This document shows positions 44,201 to 51,761 of a stretch of 64,000 nt of DNA, piece after piece (position 1 is the first letter of the stretch; each line of letters starts with the position of its first letter). Both the position numbers and the translations under genes were made by a program. The DNA is taken from the NCBI RefSeq assembly GCF_030719295.1, contig NZ_CP120997.1, positions 3,476,501 through 3,540,500 of the forward strand, in the 5' to 3' direction. The notes beneath the pieces are model-generated. The model searched no databases. It was given only the letters and a program-made list of their open reading frames with translations, and was not told the DNA's origin. This DNA is from Streptomyces sp. Mut1 (GTDB lineage Bacteria > Actinomycetota > Actinomycetes > Streptomycetales > Streptomycetaceae).

Positions 44201-46255
44201 CAGCGACTGTGCCGCCGCCTTGAGCAGATCGGTGTCGTCACCCCACAGGACTCGGAAAGCACCGCTAAACGAATCTACGAGGTCGGCCGCAACGTGGCCC
44301 CTGGCGCCGTGCTGCGCTCCCTCGGCATTGGCACTACGGTCAACGAAGTCGTCGGCCTGGTAGCCACGCGGTTTGTCATCGACCAGCAGTTTCCCGTCTC
44401 TAGGCAGGGCACGAGCCTGGTCACGTGGATCAGCTTCGACGAGCACCACCGTTGGTTCGGCCGCGGACACAAGACCCGTGCCGACCTCGGCCGGTTTGTG
44501 CTGACGGTCCAGGATGACGGCACTGTTCGCCTGGATATCCTGGTCGCCGAGTCCAAGTTCCGCCAGACCTTCGACGTCGGTTCGGCTGAGGAACAGCTCA
44601 ACCGCACCACTGACCTGTGTAGGGACGCCTTCCGTTCGGACGGCGAAGCTCGCCACGACCGCCCCTTCTGGCTGGACGAGCTTGCTGCCGCGATCGCTCA
44701 GACCAGTGGAAAGACCACGCAGGCCGAAGACCTTCCAGCTCGTACCCTGCTCGGTAATGACGACCACCGCCAGGTCGAGGCGAAGGTCCTTGATGCCCTA
44801 CGCTCCGAGGATGTCCAGCTCGGCCACGTCACTGGCGTTGCCGTGGCTATCTCGGCAGAGGACGATCAGTCGGCACCCGCGGTCGGAAGCCTCGGCAGGC
44901 ACACCCTAGTGAGGTTGAACAAACGGGAACTGCTGAACCTCATCGGCGCTCTACGCGCCAAGGAGGACCCCACCAACGCCGATCCCCTTGTTGTCTCTGG
45001 AGACCTCAGCGGGACCATGAATGCCGCTGACACTGCCGTCGAAACCTCCTCTGTGGGCCTTTCCGCCGAACCGCCCACTCTGGAAGAAACAACGGCATCT
45101 GCCGAGGCCGGCGGGGCGGCCGCTCTAACAGCTGCGCCAGGCGCGGTACTTGCGCGTCACCCTGCCCCAGAGGCAGGTCCTGCACCTCTGAAGACTTCCC
45201 GCGGTGGGCTCTCCGAGGAGGAGCTGGCGCTTCGATACAACAAGATCGTTGACGTCTTTGCCCGCCACAAGGTCGCGGTCACCGCACCGGAGGTCGGCAA
45301 GTGGCAGGAGGGACCCGGCTTCTATATCTTCCGGTTCATCCCCAATCCTGGGGTCACCGTGGACAAGCTGACCAACCGACGCGACGAGATCTTCCTGGCC
45401 CTGGCGCTCCCCTCCGGGTTCAGCATTCGTGCCCGCAGCGACCGCGGCTCCGTGCTCTTCGAGATCCCCAAGATCGACGACGAGAAGTACGGGGTCGACG
45501 CCAAGGCGCTGTGGCTGCGGTGCCCGGCCAATCCCGAGAGCCTCATCGCCCCGCTGGGCGCCGACATCGAGGGCAACCCGGTCACCATTGACCTCTCCTC
45601 CGCAGACTCACCGCACTTGCTGGTGGCCGGCACTACCGGATCAGGAAAGTCCGTCGCGCTGGATACGATCCTCAAGGGCCTGGTCCGGTACGACAAGAGC
45701 ACCCTGCGACTCCGCCTCGTTGACCCCAAGGGGACCGAGCTTGTCGACTTCGAGGATGACCCGCACCTTGACGGCGTGATCGGTATGGACGCTGCCGACG
45801 CCATCGAGATCCTTGAGGAAACCGTCGAAGAGATGGCCGTGCGCTACAAGGACATGAAGGCGATCCGCACACGCAAGCTCGTCGAGTACAACGCCAAGGT
45901 CGACAAGGCAGATCGAAAGCCCTGGATCGTCATCGTCCTTGATGAGTACGCCGATCTCACTAGCGATCCCGAAGAGAAGAAGCAGATCGAAGCGCTGCTC
46001 AAGCGCCTGACGCAGAAAGCCCGCGCTGCGGGCATCCACGTCATTACAGCCACGCAGCGACCGAGTGCGGACGTCATCTCTACGACCATCCGCTCCAACT
46101 TCCCTGCCCAACTCGCCCTGCGCGTCAAGACAGCGACCGACAGCCGCATCATTCTGGACGAGACGGGAGCCGAAGCTCTGGCCGGACAGGGCGACGCCTT
46201 TTTGCACACGGCTAAGAGCACCACGCGACTGCAGGTGGCCTATGACGGGAGCTGA
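41219..46255 (+). CDS. DptH/DndH-like large protein with C-terminal FtsK-type translocase domain
   Basis: A 1678-aa protein. The first 1350 residues have no motif I can name; a disordered Ala/Pro/Glu-rich linker lies around 1285-1325. The C-terminal 320 residues are an FtsK/SpoIIIE-type ATPase: LVAGTTGSGKSVALD (Walker A, 1471-1478), IVIVLDEYADL (Walker B, Asp1575-Glu1576) and VITATQRPSADVISTTIRSN (from about 1608). This architecture and size match DptH/DndH/SspH, the large DNA-acting subunit of phosphorothioate-linked restriction. It has no membrane segments, which argues against a conjugative TraB or a divisome FtsK. It is translationally coupled to the middle gene (GTGA). Confidence 0.65.
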   Translation: MTDSSIRALGRFVADEALRKVTEANGARAVLRVSGFDRPTVAEALRRTARQLLGSPDRQVVVKVGTSEPIEGVPADYLLEPQDQLTKWRNSGQGRAVLLFEWGQSPDAQGLAAMNALNDATILGNYHDSSGERGFDRFMAEAWREAGGIGTVPAAMGTVLPAIWGAVTDEEPRSLHRWAAFLVDTAQKVAATQVRTPDVVYPEISAALPALDLFPDRGLFVKPAALPTRIKKNVSVSAFKQPTGKEITEDDLIDRISATEFSAESLDHVGTDSETAKELMRGLVLNLNRSGSTPQDSRQLRREQDLTLWLEVFEQKSKKIGLGQQVRQEIEKADADRVDEFDAMVIEDALDLGDQEAAQRFLDEAPIGGAEPLADLLSKRSRRKVEKLAFPDSQFVQDPLRALLRELTYFSDEEEGSVVVGLEGNQEVGRWSRWLFAFLYANTLDDIRESTGLRLTLDVKKCLLDLTKPPLPEEDEPFDPNTEWAPLRILVEMDGAQRRFRWDPLGIPGQIALAALIHGWQTPPGQTGKLTFDTFLERFNDPRQWQADEPLPVSESQFASQLERLRLEHFSRFCDGLDAGKINDYVREWEGVLREARTTLVPDNAPNADLEAVVLTDVVGLADHRMMMLATHPLKLRWLAKNYEEAADSIETALNKEGGLSLNQENEELFFDAIDRISPHGTPAVLVGPGGTIAIPMRESAGHEEYAPVRYGGNESKDWLSSVDETAIDEMVRVITDYLTTYPHKLDGLRVLLLDRNGDPVLPMRVAKQMRAKNPRLKVDLVVLAPQATHHEIIQGFDLQFSGTEMSDDSFLPDVQLILQAWEPDQEADLSGLEDTIDLALAPALFGTQTSMKESTKKESLSGYFNPWKHPASHNLAQTSENVVRALLPETADETLESWSTLCVRYDRRSPVSRESVDGIDYFEMQVQFDQHQNLFETLHRVAHWVVTLDSFIGREQIDALRNRPDVILVKPSVGKNESYTLIVSSQTGRQFVVQRLCRRLEQIGVVTPQDSESTAKRIYEVGRNVAPGAVLRSLGIGTTVNEVVGLVATRFVIDQQFPVSRQGTSLVTWISFDEHHRWFGRGHKTRADLGRFVLTVQDDGTVRLDILVAESKFRQTFDVGSAEEQLNRTTDLCRDAFRSDGEARHDRPFWLDELAAAIAQTSGKTTQAEDLPARTLLGNDDHRQVEAKVLDALRSEDVQLGHVTGVAVAISAEDDQSAPAVGSLGRHTLVRLNKRELLNLIGALRAKEDPTNADPLVVSGDLSGTMNAADTAVETSSVGLSAEPPTLEETTASAEAGGAAALTAAPGAVLARHPAPEAGPAPLKTSRGGLSEEELALRYNKIVDVFARHKVAVTAPEVGKWQEGPGFYIFRFIPNPGVTVDKLTNRRDEIFLALALPSGFSIRARSDRGSVLFEIPKIDDEKYGVDAKALWLRCPANPESLIAPLGADIEGNPVTIDLSSADSPHLLVAGTTGSGKSVALDTILKGLVRYDKSTLRLRLVDPKGTELVDFEDDPHLDGVIGMDAADAIEILEETVEEMAVRYKDMKAIRTRKLVEYNAKVDKADRKPWIVIVLDEYADLTSDPEEKKQIEALLKRLTQKARAAGIHVITATQRPSADVISTTIRSNFPAQLALRVKTATDSRIILDETGAEALAGQGDAFLHTAKSTTRLQVAYDGS

Positions 46256-46374
46256 CCAGGTCTCGCCCTGCTTGATCAACTCCATCTCGCAGAGGCCAAG
46301 ACGGCCCCCGGTACGAGCTCTTCTCGCTAAACCCTGCGGAGTTCAGCTGACCTCTGCCTCCAGCGACGCGACGG

Positions 46375-46883
46375 TCAGGAGGTCTTCCTCGGATGCTTCG
46401 AGGCTTGGCCTTCCTGTCGCCGTGCTGCCACAGCCTCAATGACAGTGGCAGCACACGCCTCTGGTTCGAGGTGTTCCCAGAAACGGAGCACCAGCCAGCC
46501 TTCGCGAGGCGGTCGTCTGTGTCCCGGTCGCGCTGGATGTTCCGGCCGATCTTTTCTTCCCAGTACGGCTGGTTCGTCTTGGGCATGACGAAGTGCTCCG
46601 GGCAGCCGTGCCAGAAACAGCCGTCGATGAAGACTGCGACTTTCACAGGGCGGAAGACCATGTCGGCTGTTCGGCGCATCTTCGGGAGCGGCTTAGCCGC
46701 TACCCGGTAGCGCAGTCCAGCAGCGTGGACGAGCGAGCGGAGGAGCAGCTCGGGCGCAGTATCACGACTCCGGTTGCCGACCATGCTCCGCCGGGTCGCG
46801 GCCGACGACGCCCACGACCCCTCCGGCGGTGTCCACTGCTCGGCCAGTCCTTCTGGTAGTTTCTGCTCTCCCATATCTCCCAC
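46375..46883 (-). pseudogene. vsr: Frameshifted Vsr (very short patch repair) endonuclease
   Basis: Vsr family features are clear: MVGNRSRDTAPELLLRSLVH, MRRTADMVFRPVKVAVFIDG, CFWHGCPEHF and QPYWEEKIGRNIQRDRDTDD. They include the catalytic Asp, the FWH segment and zinc-type cysteines. After LAKAGW the family continues LVLRFWEHLEPEACAATVIE, but here that sequence is in another frame. The DNA has two copies of a CTGG unit (+ strand ccagccagcc, 46491-46500) where three would restore the frame, so a 4-bp repeat contraction is the likely lesion. Vsr nicks T:G mismatches made by deamination of 5-methylcytosine, which fits the C5-methyltransferase in the island. Confidence 0.8.
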
Positions 46884-47118
46884 AGCTCAGAGACAGCTTC
46901 CTCCGGGGCGTCCCGCCTGCGAAGACCCGTTACTGTCCGTCCAGCTCTACTCTCGGTGCTTCCCTGTGGCGAGGAAGGGCGATCGCAAACCTCGCACCCG
47001 CGGACCCCACGCGGCCGCGCACCGACAATCCCCGATCGCTGCAACGGGAGTGGCCTCGCGGCAGCGGGATCTCCACTCACATAGTCCCGTCGTGCAGCAG
47101 TGCCTTGAAGACGTCTAC

Positions 47119-47265
47119 CTATCGCTGCAGCACGATGCGCCCGTCGCCGTCGCTGAACGCCAGGATTCGGCCCGCTGCATCCAGGCCCGCCTCCGCGAGG
47201 AGCCCCAGCGGCAGGGACACGCGGCCGTCGTCATCGATCTGCAGTTCTGCTGGTTCGCGTATCAC
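47119..47265 (-). CDS. Small AbrB/MazE-like protein, possibly truncated
   Basis: A 48-aa protein beginning (GTG)IREPAELQIDDDGRVSLPLG and ending RILAFSDGDGRIVLQR, the swapped-hairpin AbrB/SpoVT pattern of DNA-binding antitoxins and regulators. In the same frame, after the TAG stop, VDVFKALLHDGTM continues to a second stop at 47077 and looks like the usual C-terminal tail. The TAG may therefore be a nonsense change (CAG to TAG). It lies between vsr and attR. No toxin partner is visible. Confidence 0.5.
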   Translation of the reverse strand: MIREPAELQIDDDGRVSLPLGLLAEAGLDAAGRILAFSDGDGRIVLQR

Positions 47266-47588
47266 AATCGCAGTCTGCCAGGCTCCAGGTAGGGCTGCGC
47301 TGCCAACAGGTCCGGCGATCAGGGCAGCCCATGAGCATCACCCTCTTTGACACGTAGATCCGCAGACGCGACCAAGGATTGCGACGGTTAACGGACATAG
47401 CGCGGACCCTGTTCCAGGGCAGGTCAGGGGCTGACAAGCTTGTTCCATGCGCCGTATGTCGCGTGGTCACCTGCTGCAGAATGCTGGGCCAGCTCCGCGT
47501 GGCTCAGCCAAATGTCGAACTGCTCGCCTCGTCGGCCTCCGTGCACGGCGCGAAACGCGGACTCAGCAGCCATCGCCTAAGGTCTCGC
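47266..47588. other. Element right-end region without a recognised gene
   Basis: These 323 bases between the AbrB-like gene and the arm-type repeats contain only short open frames with no recognised features. Confidence 0.4.
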
Positions 47589-47607
47589 TGGGAGCCATCT
47601 GGGAGCC
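47589..47607. promoter_or_regulatory. Putative recombinase arm-type sites, right end
   Basis: TGGGAGCC occurs at 47589 and 47600, the same 11-bp spacing and orientation as at 16595/16606. The 106 bp to the attR core compare with 67 bp on the left side. Confidence 0.5.
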
Positions 47608-47712
47608 AACCCGCTCCCCCACCCCCTTTGAGACCACCCGAGACCACGACAGACCGACCCTCTGACTAGGGAAAACACCATCGCACCTGGCAAGATCGGT
47701 AACCGACCCTCA

Positions 47713-47760
47713 TTCGGGACGAAGAGGTCGTGGGTTCAAATCCCGCCACCCCGACAGCTG
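47713..47760. repeat. attR core (48-bp direct repeat)
   Basis: This is identical to 16481-16528 and consists of the 3' half of tRNA-Pro. It is not a functional tRNA because the acceptor 5' strand and the D arm are missing upstream. Confidence 0.95.
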
Positions 47761-47770
47761 AAACACCAGG

Positions 47771-47808
47771 TCAGGGGCATGATCCGAGAAATCGGATCAT
47801 GCCCCTGA
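47771..47808. terminator. Terminator beyond attR (original tRNA-Pro terminator)
   Basis: A perfect 17-bp inverted repeat with a GAAA loop starts 10 bp after the attR core. It probably ended the tRNA transcript before insertion and may also serve the leftward ABC permease gene. Confidence 0.75.
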
Positions 47809-47882
47809 GTGGTTTCCGGGTGCATTCCGGGAACGGTCGCGGCCTTTGGAAGCCGCGTGTGCGGCCCGGCCGCGCCGCCCTG

Positions 47883-50201
47883 TCAGTCGCGTCGGATGTG
47901 TTCGAGGTCGACGTGGCGGCGGGCGAGGGGAAGTGAGGCCAGGGTGGCTGTGAGCAGGATTCCGGTGGTGGAGATCGCGAGGATGGGGAGGCCGTCACCA
48001 TCCCAGTGGACGGTGCCGCCTCCGGTGATCAGGTAGCTGGATTCGGCGAGGCGTCCGGCGACCAGGGCGCCGACGAGGCCGACAGCGAGCGGGAGCAGTA
48101 CCTGAATGCACTGGGCCGCGCGGACCGTCAGGGGCCGGGCGCCGAGGAGGTTGAGCATCGCGAGTCGGCCTCGGCGTTCCATGGCGCGGTCGGCGGCGGA
48201 CACGGCGAAGGCGGCGACGCCGATGACGAGACCGAGGACCATTCCGGCTCCGAGCAGACTCTTGATGACGGCGATCTGCTGCAGGCCCTCGACATTGATT
48301 CCCAACGCCTCGATCTCTGCGGTGGGAGCGAGGGCACCGAGGCCGTCGAGTGTTGTCCGTACGGTCTCCGGCGCCGAGCTCGACATCAGGAGGAACCGGC
48401 CCGCTGCGGGCCTCATGCCGGGCGGGAGTGCGGACGGCGGGATACGGACGTCCGCGCCGACGAGGGCAGAGGGCTGGCGGGCCCGGATCACGAGGTGGTC
48501 GGGTGGCAGGGTGATGCGGAACTTCTGTGTTCTCGTGCCTTGCTCACCATCTGCACGCAGGAGGAACGGATAGGTGCGACCAGGCTGTGCATTGAGGTCA
48601 TCAGCCACGTCGGAGTCGGTCAGGCGTTGGATCCTGCCGTCCACGCAGCCCCGGGGTGGCACAGCGGTGAAGGCCGCGAGCTGGGCGCAGTCGGCGACCA
48701 CGGCGGTGATGCGTGGCATGTTGGAGTCGACCTCGGCCATCCAGGAGTCCATGGTGACGGCCTGTGCCCGGACGCCCTCGACCTGACGCATACGGGCACG
48801 CTGTACGTCGTCCAGGTCGCTGAGTGGGAGAGCGTACTCCTGGGTGGGAGAGGCGGGGCGGCTGATGTGGGCGAGTTCCACGAGGACGCCTTGGGCGAGG
48901 GAAGCCGCGTAGACAAGGAGTACGAGACCGGTGACCACACGCAGGGAGCTTCCGGGTTCCACTTCGTTGCGGCGCATGGCGAGGGCCAGGGGGAGCGAGT
49001 GAGTACTGCCGGCAAGGCGGCGGGCGAGCCAGGCCGTCGTCGGCGCGAGCGCGAGAACGAGACCGGCCCCGGTCAGCAGGACGCCGACAGGGACGAGCAC
49101 CGCGTTGGCCGGCCCGCCGGAGAGGTCGCGGCCGAGGGCTCCAAGTGCGCAGTAGCCGCAGAGGACACCGAGTCCTGGCAGGAGCAGGAGCATGCCGTAC
49201 TTCTTCGGGGGCCCGGGCTGCGCGCCTCGACGCACCTGCAGCGGGCGGAGGGCAGCCTCGCGGGCACGGCTGCGTCCGACCAGCCAGGTCAGGAGCGGGC
49301 AAGCGAGTAGGCAGAAGGCGAGGACGGCAGCAGTGGGCCGCCCGTCGGGCGGATACCACTGGAGACCGGGCAGTCCGATCCGAGCGAGCGCTTCGTTGGC
49401 CAGGGCATACGCGGCGACGCCGAGCACCGCTCCGATGACGGCAGCGGCCACCGTCTCCACGGCGTTGACCCGCAGGGTTCCCTTCACGCCGAGTCCCAGC
49501 AGCCGCAGCGCGGCCAGTCTGCGCGCCCTGGCCTCGGCCGAGAGCCTGGCGCACACGGACAGGAAGACGGCCAGCGGCAGCAGCACCACGCAGGTCAGGG
49601 TGAATCGCAGGATGTCGAGGGTGGAGGAGTCGACGGCGGGCGTTGGTGCCCAGGCGGAGCCGAAGCCGCCCAGCGGACGTGCGGAGTCCGGAAGTTGACC
49701 CGGCGAACGCCCGATGTAGGCATACAGCTCGTTGGGGCCTGTGAGACCGTCGGACCCGATCGTTCCGGTGATCCGGCCGGGAACGAGGCCGGCGAGGCCG
49801 GGTCGCTCGGTGAGGGCTTCGCGCAATCTCGGGGAGACGAGCACCTCGCCGGGCTCCGGCAGATGATCGATGCCGGGCGGGAGAGGCGAGGGCCGGCCCG
49901 CCGGGTGGCCGAGGAAGACGCGGGTGAACGGCTGTGCGCCGTAGGGGTCCTGGCGAATCAGGAAGACAGTGTCCTCGGTCGATCGGGCGTGCAGAACCCC
50001 GCTCACCGGCTGCGGTTCGCGTGCTGCCGCACGGCTGTCGTGGGCCGAAAGGATGGCGGGGATGGTGAGAACCGCGGCAAGGCAGGCGACGCCCAGCGCG
50101 CAGCCGAGAGACATCAGGAGGAAGCGCACCTTCCCCGCACGGCCGGTGCCCCGCAGAAGTCGCAGTCCGATCAGGAACGTGATCCCGAAGCGCGAGCTCA
50201 C
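47883..50201 (-). CDS. FtsX-like ABC transporter permease
   Basis: A 772-aa membrane protein with an N-terminal transmembrane helix (FLLMSLGCALGVACLAAVLT), a large extracytoplasmic part, a central group of helices (about 215-345 and 350-450), a second extracytoplasmic domain, and C-terminal helices in the FtsX arrangement (KSLLGAGMVLGLVIGVAAFA). Such MacB/FtsX-type permeases work as mechanotransmitters or exporters with an ATPase. The GTG start overlaps the ATPase stop by 4 nt, so the two form one transporter. It is the first chromosomal gene after attR. Confidence 0.85.
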   Translation of the reverse strand: MSSRFGITFLIGLRLLRGTGRAGKVRFLLMSLGCALGVACLAAVLTIPAILSAHDSRAAAREPQPVSGVLHARSTEDTVFLIRQDPYGAQPFTRVFLGHPAGRPSPLPPGIDHLPEPGEVLVSPRLREALTERPGLAGLVPGRITGTIGSDGLTGPNELYAYIGRSPGQLPDSARPLGGFGSAWAPTPAVDSSTLDILRFTLTCVVLLPLAVFLSVCARLSAEARARRLAALRLLGLGVKGTLRVNAVETVAAAVIGAVLGVAAYALANEALARIGLPGLQWYPPDGRPTAAVLAFCLLACPLLTWLVGRSRAREAALRPLQVRRGAQPGPPKKYGMLLLLPGLGVLCGYCALGALGRDLSGGPANAVLVPVGVLLTGAGLVLALAPTTAWLARRLAGSTHSLPLALAMRRNEVEPGSSLRVVTGLVLLVYAASLAQGVLVELAHISRPASPTQEYALPLSDLDDVQRARMRQVEGVRAQAVTMDSWMAEVDSNMPRITAVVADCAQLAAFTAVPPRGCVDGRIQRLTDSDVADDLNAQPGRTYPFLLRADGEQGTRTQKFRITLPPDHLVIRARQPSALVGADVRIPPSALPPGMRPAAGRFLLMSSSAPETVRTTLDGLGALAPTAEIEALGINVEGLQQIAVIKSLLGAGMVLGLVIGVAAFAVSAADRAMERRGRLAMLNLLGARPLTVRAAQCIQVLLPLAVGLVGALVAGRLAESSYLITGGGTVHWDGDGLPILAISTTGILLTATLASLPLARRHVDLEHIRRD

Positions 50202-50872
50202 ACGGCTGCCCGCCTGGCCAGGGACCCGTCGGCCATCATGTACTGGCTGTCCGCGCGGGCGGCCACCGAGGCATCGTGCGTCACCATGACCACGGCAGTG
50301 CCCTGGGACCGCGCGAGAGTCAGGAACTCTTCCAGTACAGCCTCAGCGTTCGCGCTGTCCAGGGCGCCTGTCGGCTCGTCCGCAAAGATGACGTCCGGCC
50401 GGTGGACGAGAGCCCTTGCCACCGCGACTCGTTGACTCTGGCCTCCGGAGATCTGCGACGTTCTGCGCTGTCGCAGCTCGGCAAGGCCCAACCGGCCCAG
50501 GACCTCGCCGGCCACCTCAAGCGCCTTCGTCTTGCGTCGGCCGGCCAGTCGGAGCGGCAGAGCCGCGTTCTCCTCCACGGTCAGCTCCGGCAGCAGCTCT
50601 CCGTACTGGAAGACAAAGCCGAACCGTTCTCTGCGTACCGTGCTGAGTTCGTCGTCATCGAGGCTGTGCAGCGGCACTCCGTCCAAGAGGATTTCGCCGC
50701 GGGTCGGCGCCAGGACGCCGGCCAAGCAGTAGAGCAGCGAGGACTTCCCCGAACCGCTACTGCCGGTGATCGCACAGACCTCACCGGCGCCGAGCGTGAA
50801 GTCCACTCCGCACAGAGCCCTTTGCGAGCCGTAGAACAGCTCCACGTCTGTCGCGCGAAGGATGGCGTGCAT
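50198..50872 (-). CDS. ABC transporter ATP-binding protein (MacB/LolD type)
   Basis: About 224 aa from MHAILRATDVELFYGSQRAL; a frame 16 codons longer also exists. Walker A ITGSSGSGKSSLLY, signature ISGGQSQRVAVARAL, Walker B PDVIFADEPTGALDS and H-loop MVTHDASV are all present. It powers the FtsX-like permease encoded next. The secreted small protein gene is just upstream on the same strand, so the three may form one unit. Confidence 0.9.
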   Translation of the reverse strand: MHAILRATDVELFYGSQRALCGVDFTLGAGEVCAITGSSGSGKSSLLYCLAGVLAPTRGEILLDGVPLHSLDDDELSTVRRERFGFVFQYGELLPELTVEENAALPLRLAGRRKTKALEVAGEVLGRLGLAELRQRRTSQISGGQSQRVAVARALVHRPDVIFADEPTGALDSANAEAVLEEFLTLARSQGTAVVMVTHDASVAARADSQYMMADGSLARRAAV

Positions 50873-50948
50873 GGTGAACCGCACCTCTCTGTCTCTGGAG
50901 GCCGTTTTGGCCTGTGGCATAGCGGAGTGCAGACAGCCGTCCGGCCAG

Positions 50949-51359
50949 CTAACGCTTGTAATGCTTGGTCACAGAGCAGTTGTCGGGGTGGATCGAGCCT
51001 CTGTCACGGCACATTCGCACCCAGGCCTCCTTGGTTAGTTGCGCCGCGCCGTCGTAGACGATCTTGTTGAGGGATACGACCTTTCCTTGCTCGCCGTTGA
51101 AGCGATTCCAGCCGTATCCCTCCACCCTCGTCTGCACGTAGACGTTGTTGCCGTCACTCCTTGTTGTGTCGGACGCATCCCCTCTCAGATGAAAGCCGCC
51201 GTGGTTGAGCCCGCGAGGCTCCCACTTATAGGAACCGTTCGCAAAGGCCGCACCAGTGGTATGCAGCTCTTCGATGGGGTGCCAAGCTCCAGCGACCGCA
51301 GCTCCCATACCTCCGACGAACAACGCTGCGGCTACCGCCGCTGTTGCCAGTTTTCGCAC
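50949..51359 (-). CDS. Small secreted protein next to an ABC transporter
   Basis: A 136-aa protein from the GTG at 51359, which follows a GGAGG site. It has a Sec signal peptide (RKLATAAVAAALFVGGMGAAVAG). The mature part is Gly/Asn/Trp-rich (NGSYKWEPRGLNHGGFHLRG, VEGYGWNRFNGEQGKVV) with two cysteines near the C-terminus (RMCRDRGS, DNCSVTKH) that could form a disulfide. The order secreted protein, ATPase, FtsX-like permease resembles lactococcin-972-type bacteriocin clusters, but I do not see that family's sequence signature, so the function is open. Confidence 0.6.
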   Translation of the reverse strand: MRKLATAAVAAALFVGGMGAAVAGAWHPIEELHTTGAAFANGSYKWEPRGLNHGGFHLRGDASDTTRSDGNNVYVQTRVEGYGWNRFNGEQGKVVSLNKIVYDGAAQLTKEAWVRMCRDRGSIHPDNCSVTKHYKR

Positions 51360-51761
51360 GCTTCCTCCAAGTGAGCACCACAATCGTACGTAACTGAGAG
51401 TAGTCGCAAGAATGCTGCTTGATCCATGAAGTCACTCCCGCTTCCCCCCATCTGATGAACCACGAGAAATCGGTGACCCGACCTCTCGGTGCGCTGCCTC
51501 TTCAGGGCGGGGCAAGGCCGTCCAGCCTCTGCTCGCCCGACCTCGCCCTCCTGTGAAGTGATGACCAGACCGTCGTAAAACCTTTGATTCAGGGGGAGTT
51601 GTGGGTTTATCTACGCGCGGAGCTACGAGTGGTCAGCGATCATTCGGGCAATTCCGGCGGCTTCTCGCAAGGCTATTACCGACTGGTACCGGGAGCTGCT
51701 AGAACAGGGGACGCTCAATCAACCCCCCACCCACCCCCCACACTTCGGAGGGCTGACAGCT
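51360..51761. other. Divergent intergenic region
   Basis: These 402 bases separate the secreted-protein gene and the SGNH hydrolase gene and presumably hold both promoters. No gene, riboswitch or clear hairpin is evident. Confidence 0.45.

Larger units (their letters stand above)
16481..47760. mobile_element. tRNA-Pro-integrated mobilisable element (31.3 kb)
   Basis: The element is bounded by a perfect 48-bp direct repeat of the tRNA-Pro 3' half (16481-16528 and 47713-47760). It contains a tyrosine integrase and excisionase, an XRE regulator, a replication-initiator-like gene with a DnaC-like ATPase, a DUF2637 membrane protein, a MobC-like protein and a MOB relaxase. Two defence-type cargo zones sit near the ends. 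The layout is like Streptomyces actinomycete integrative elements, but I see no FtsK-like TraB transfer protein and no type IV secretion genes, so I infer that it is mobilised in trans. Two insertion sequences lie within it. Confidence 0.9.

Noticed and set aside
41219..46255. The FtsK-domain protein as the element's TraB transfer protein
   Set aside because: It is 1678 aa, lacks transmembrane segments and is coupled to two defence-type genes rather than to transfer genes.
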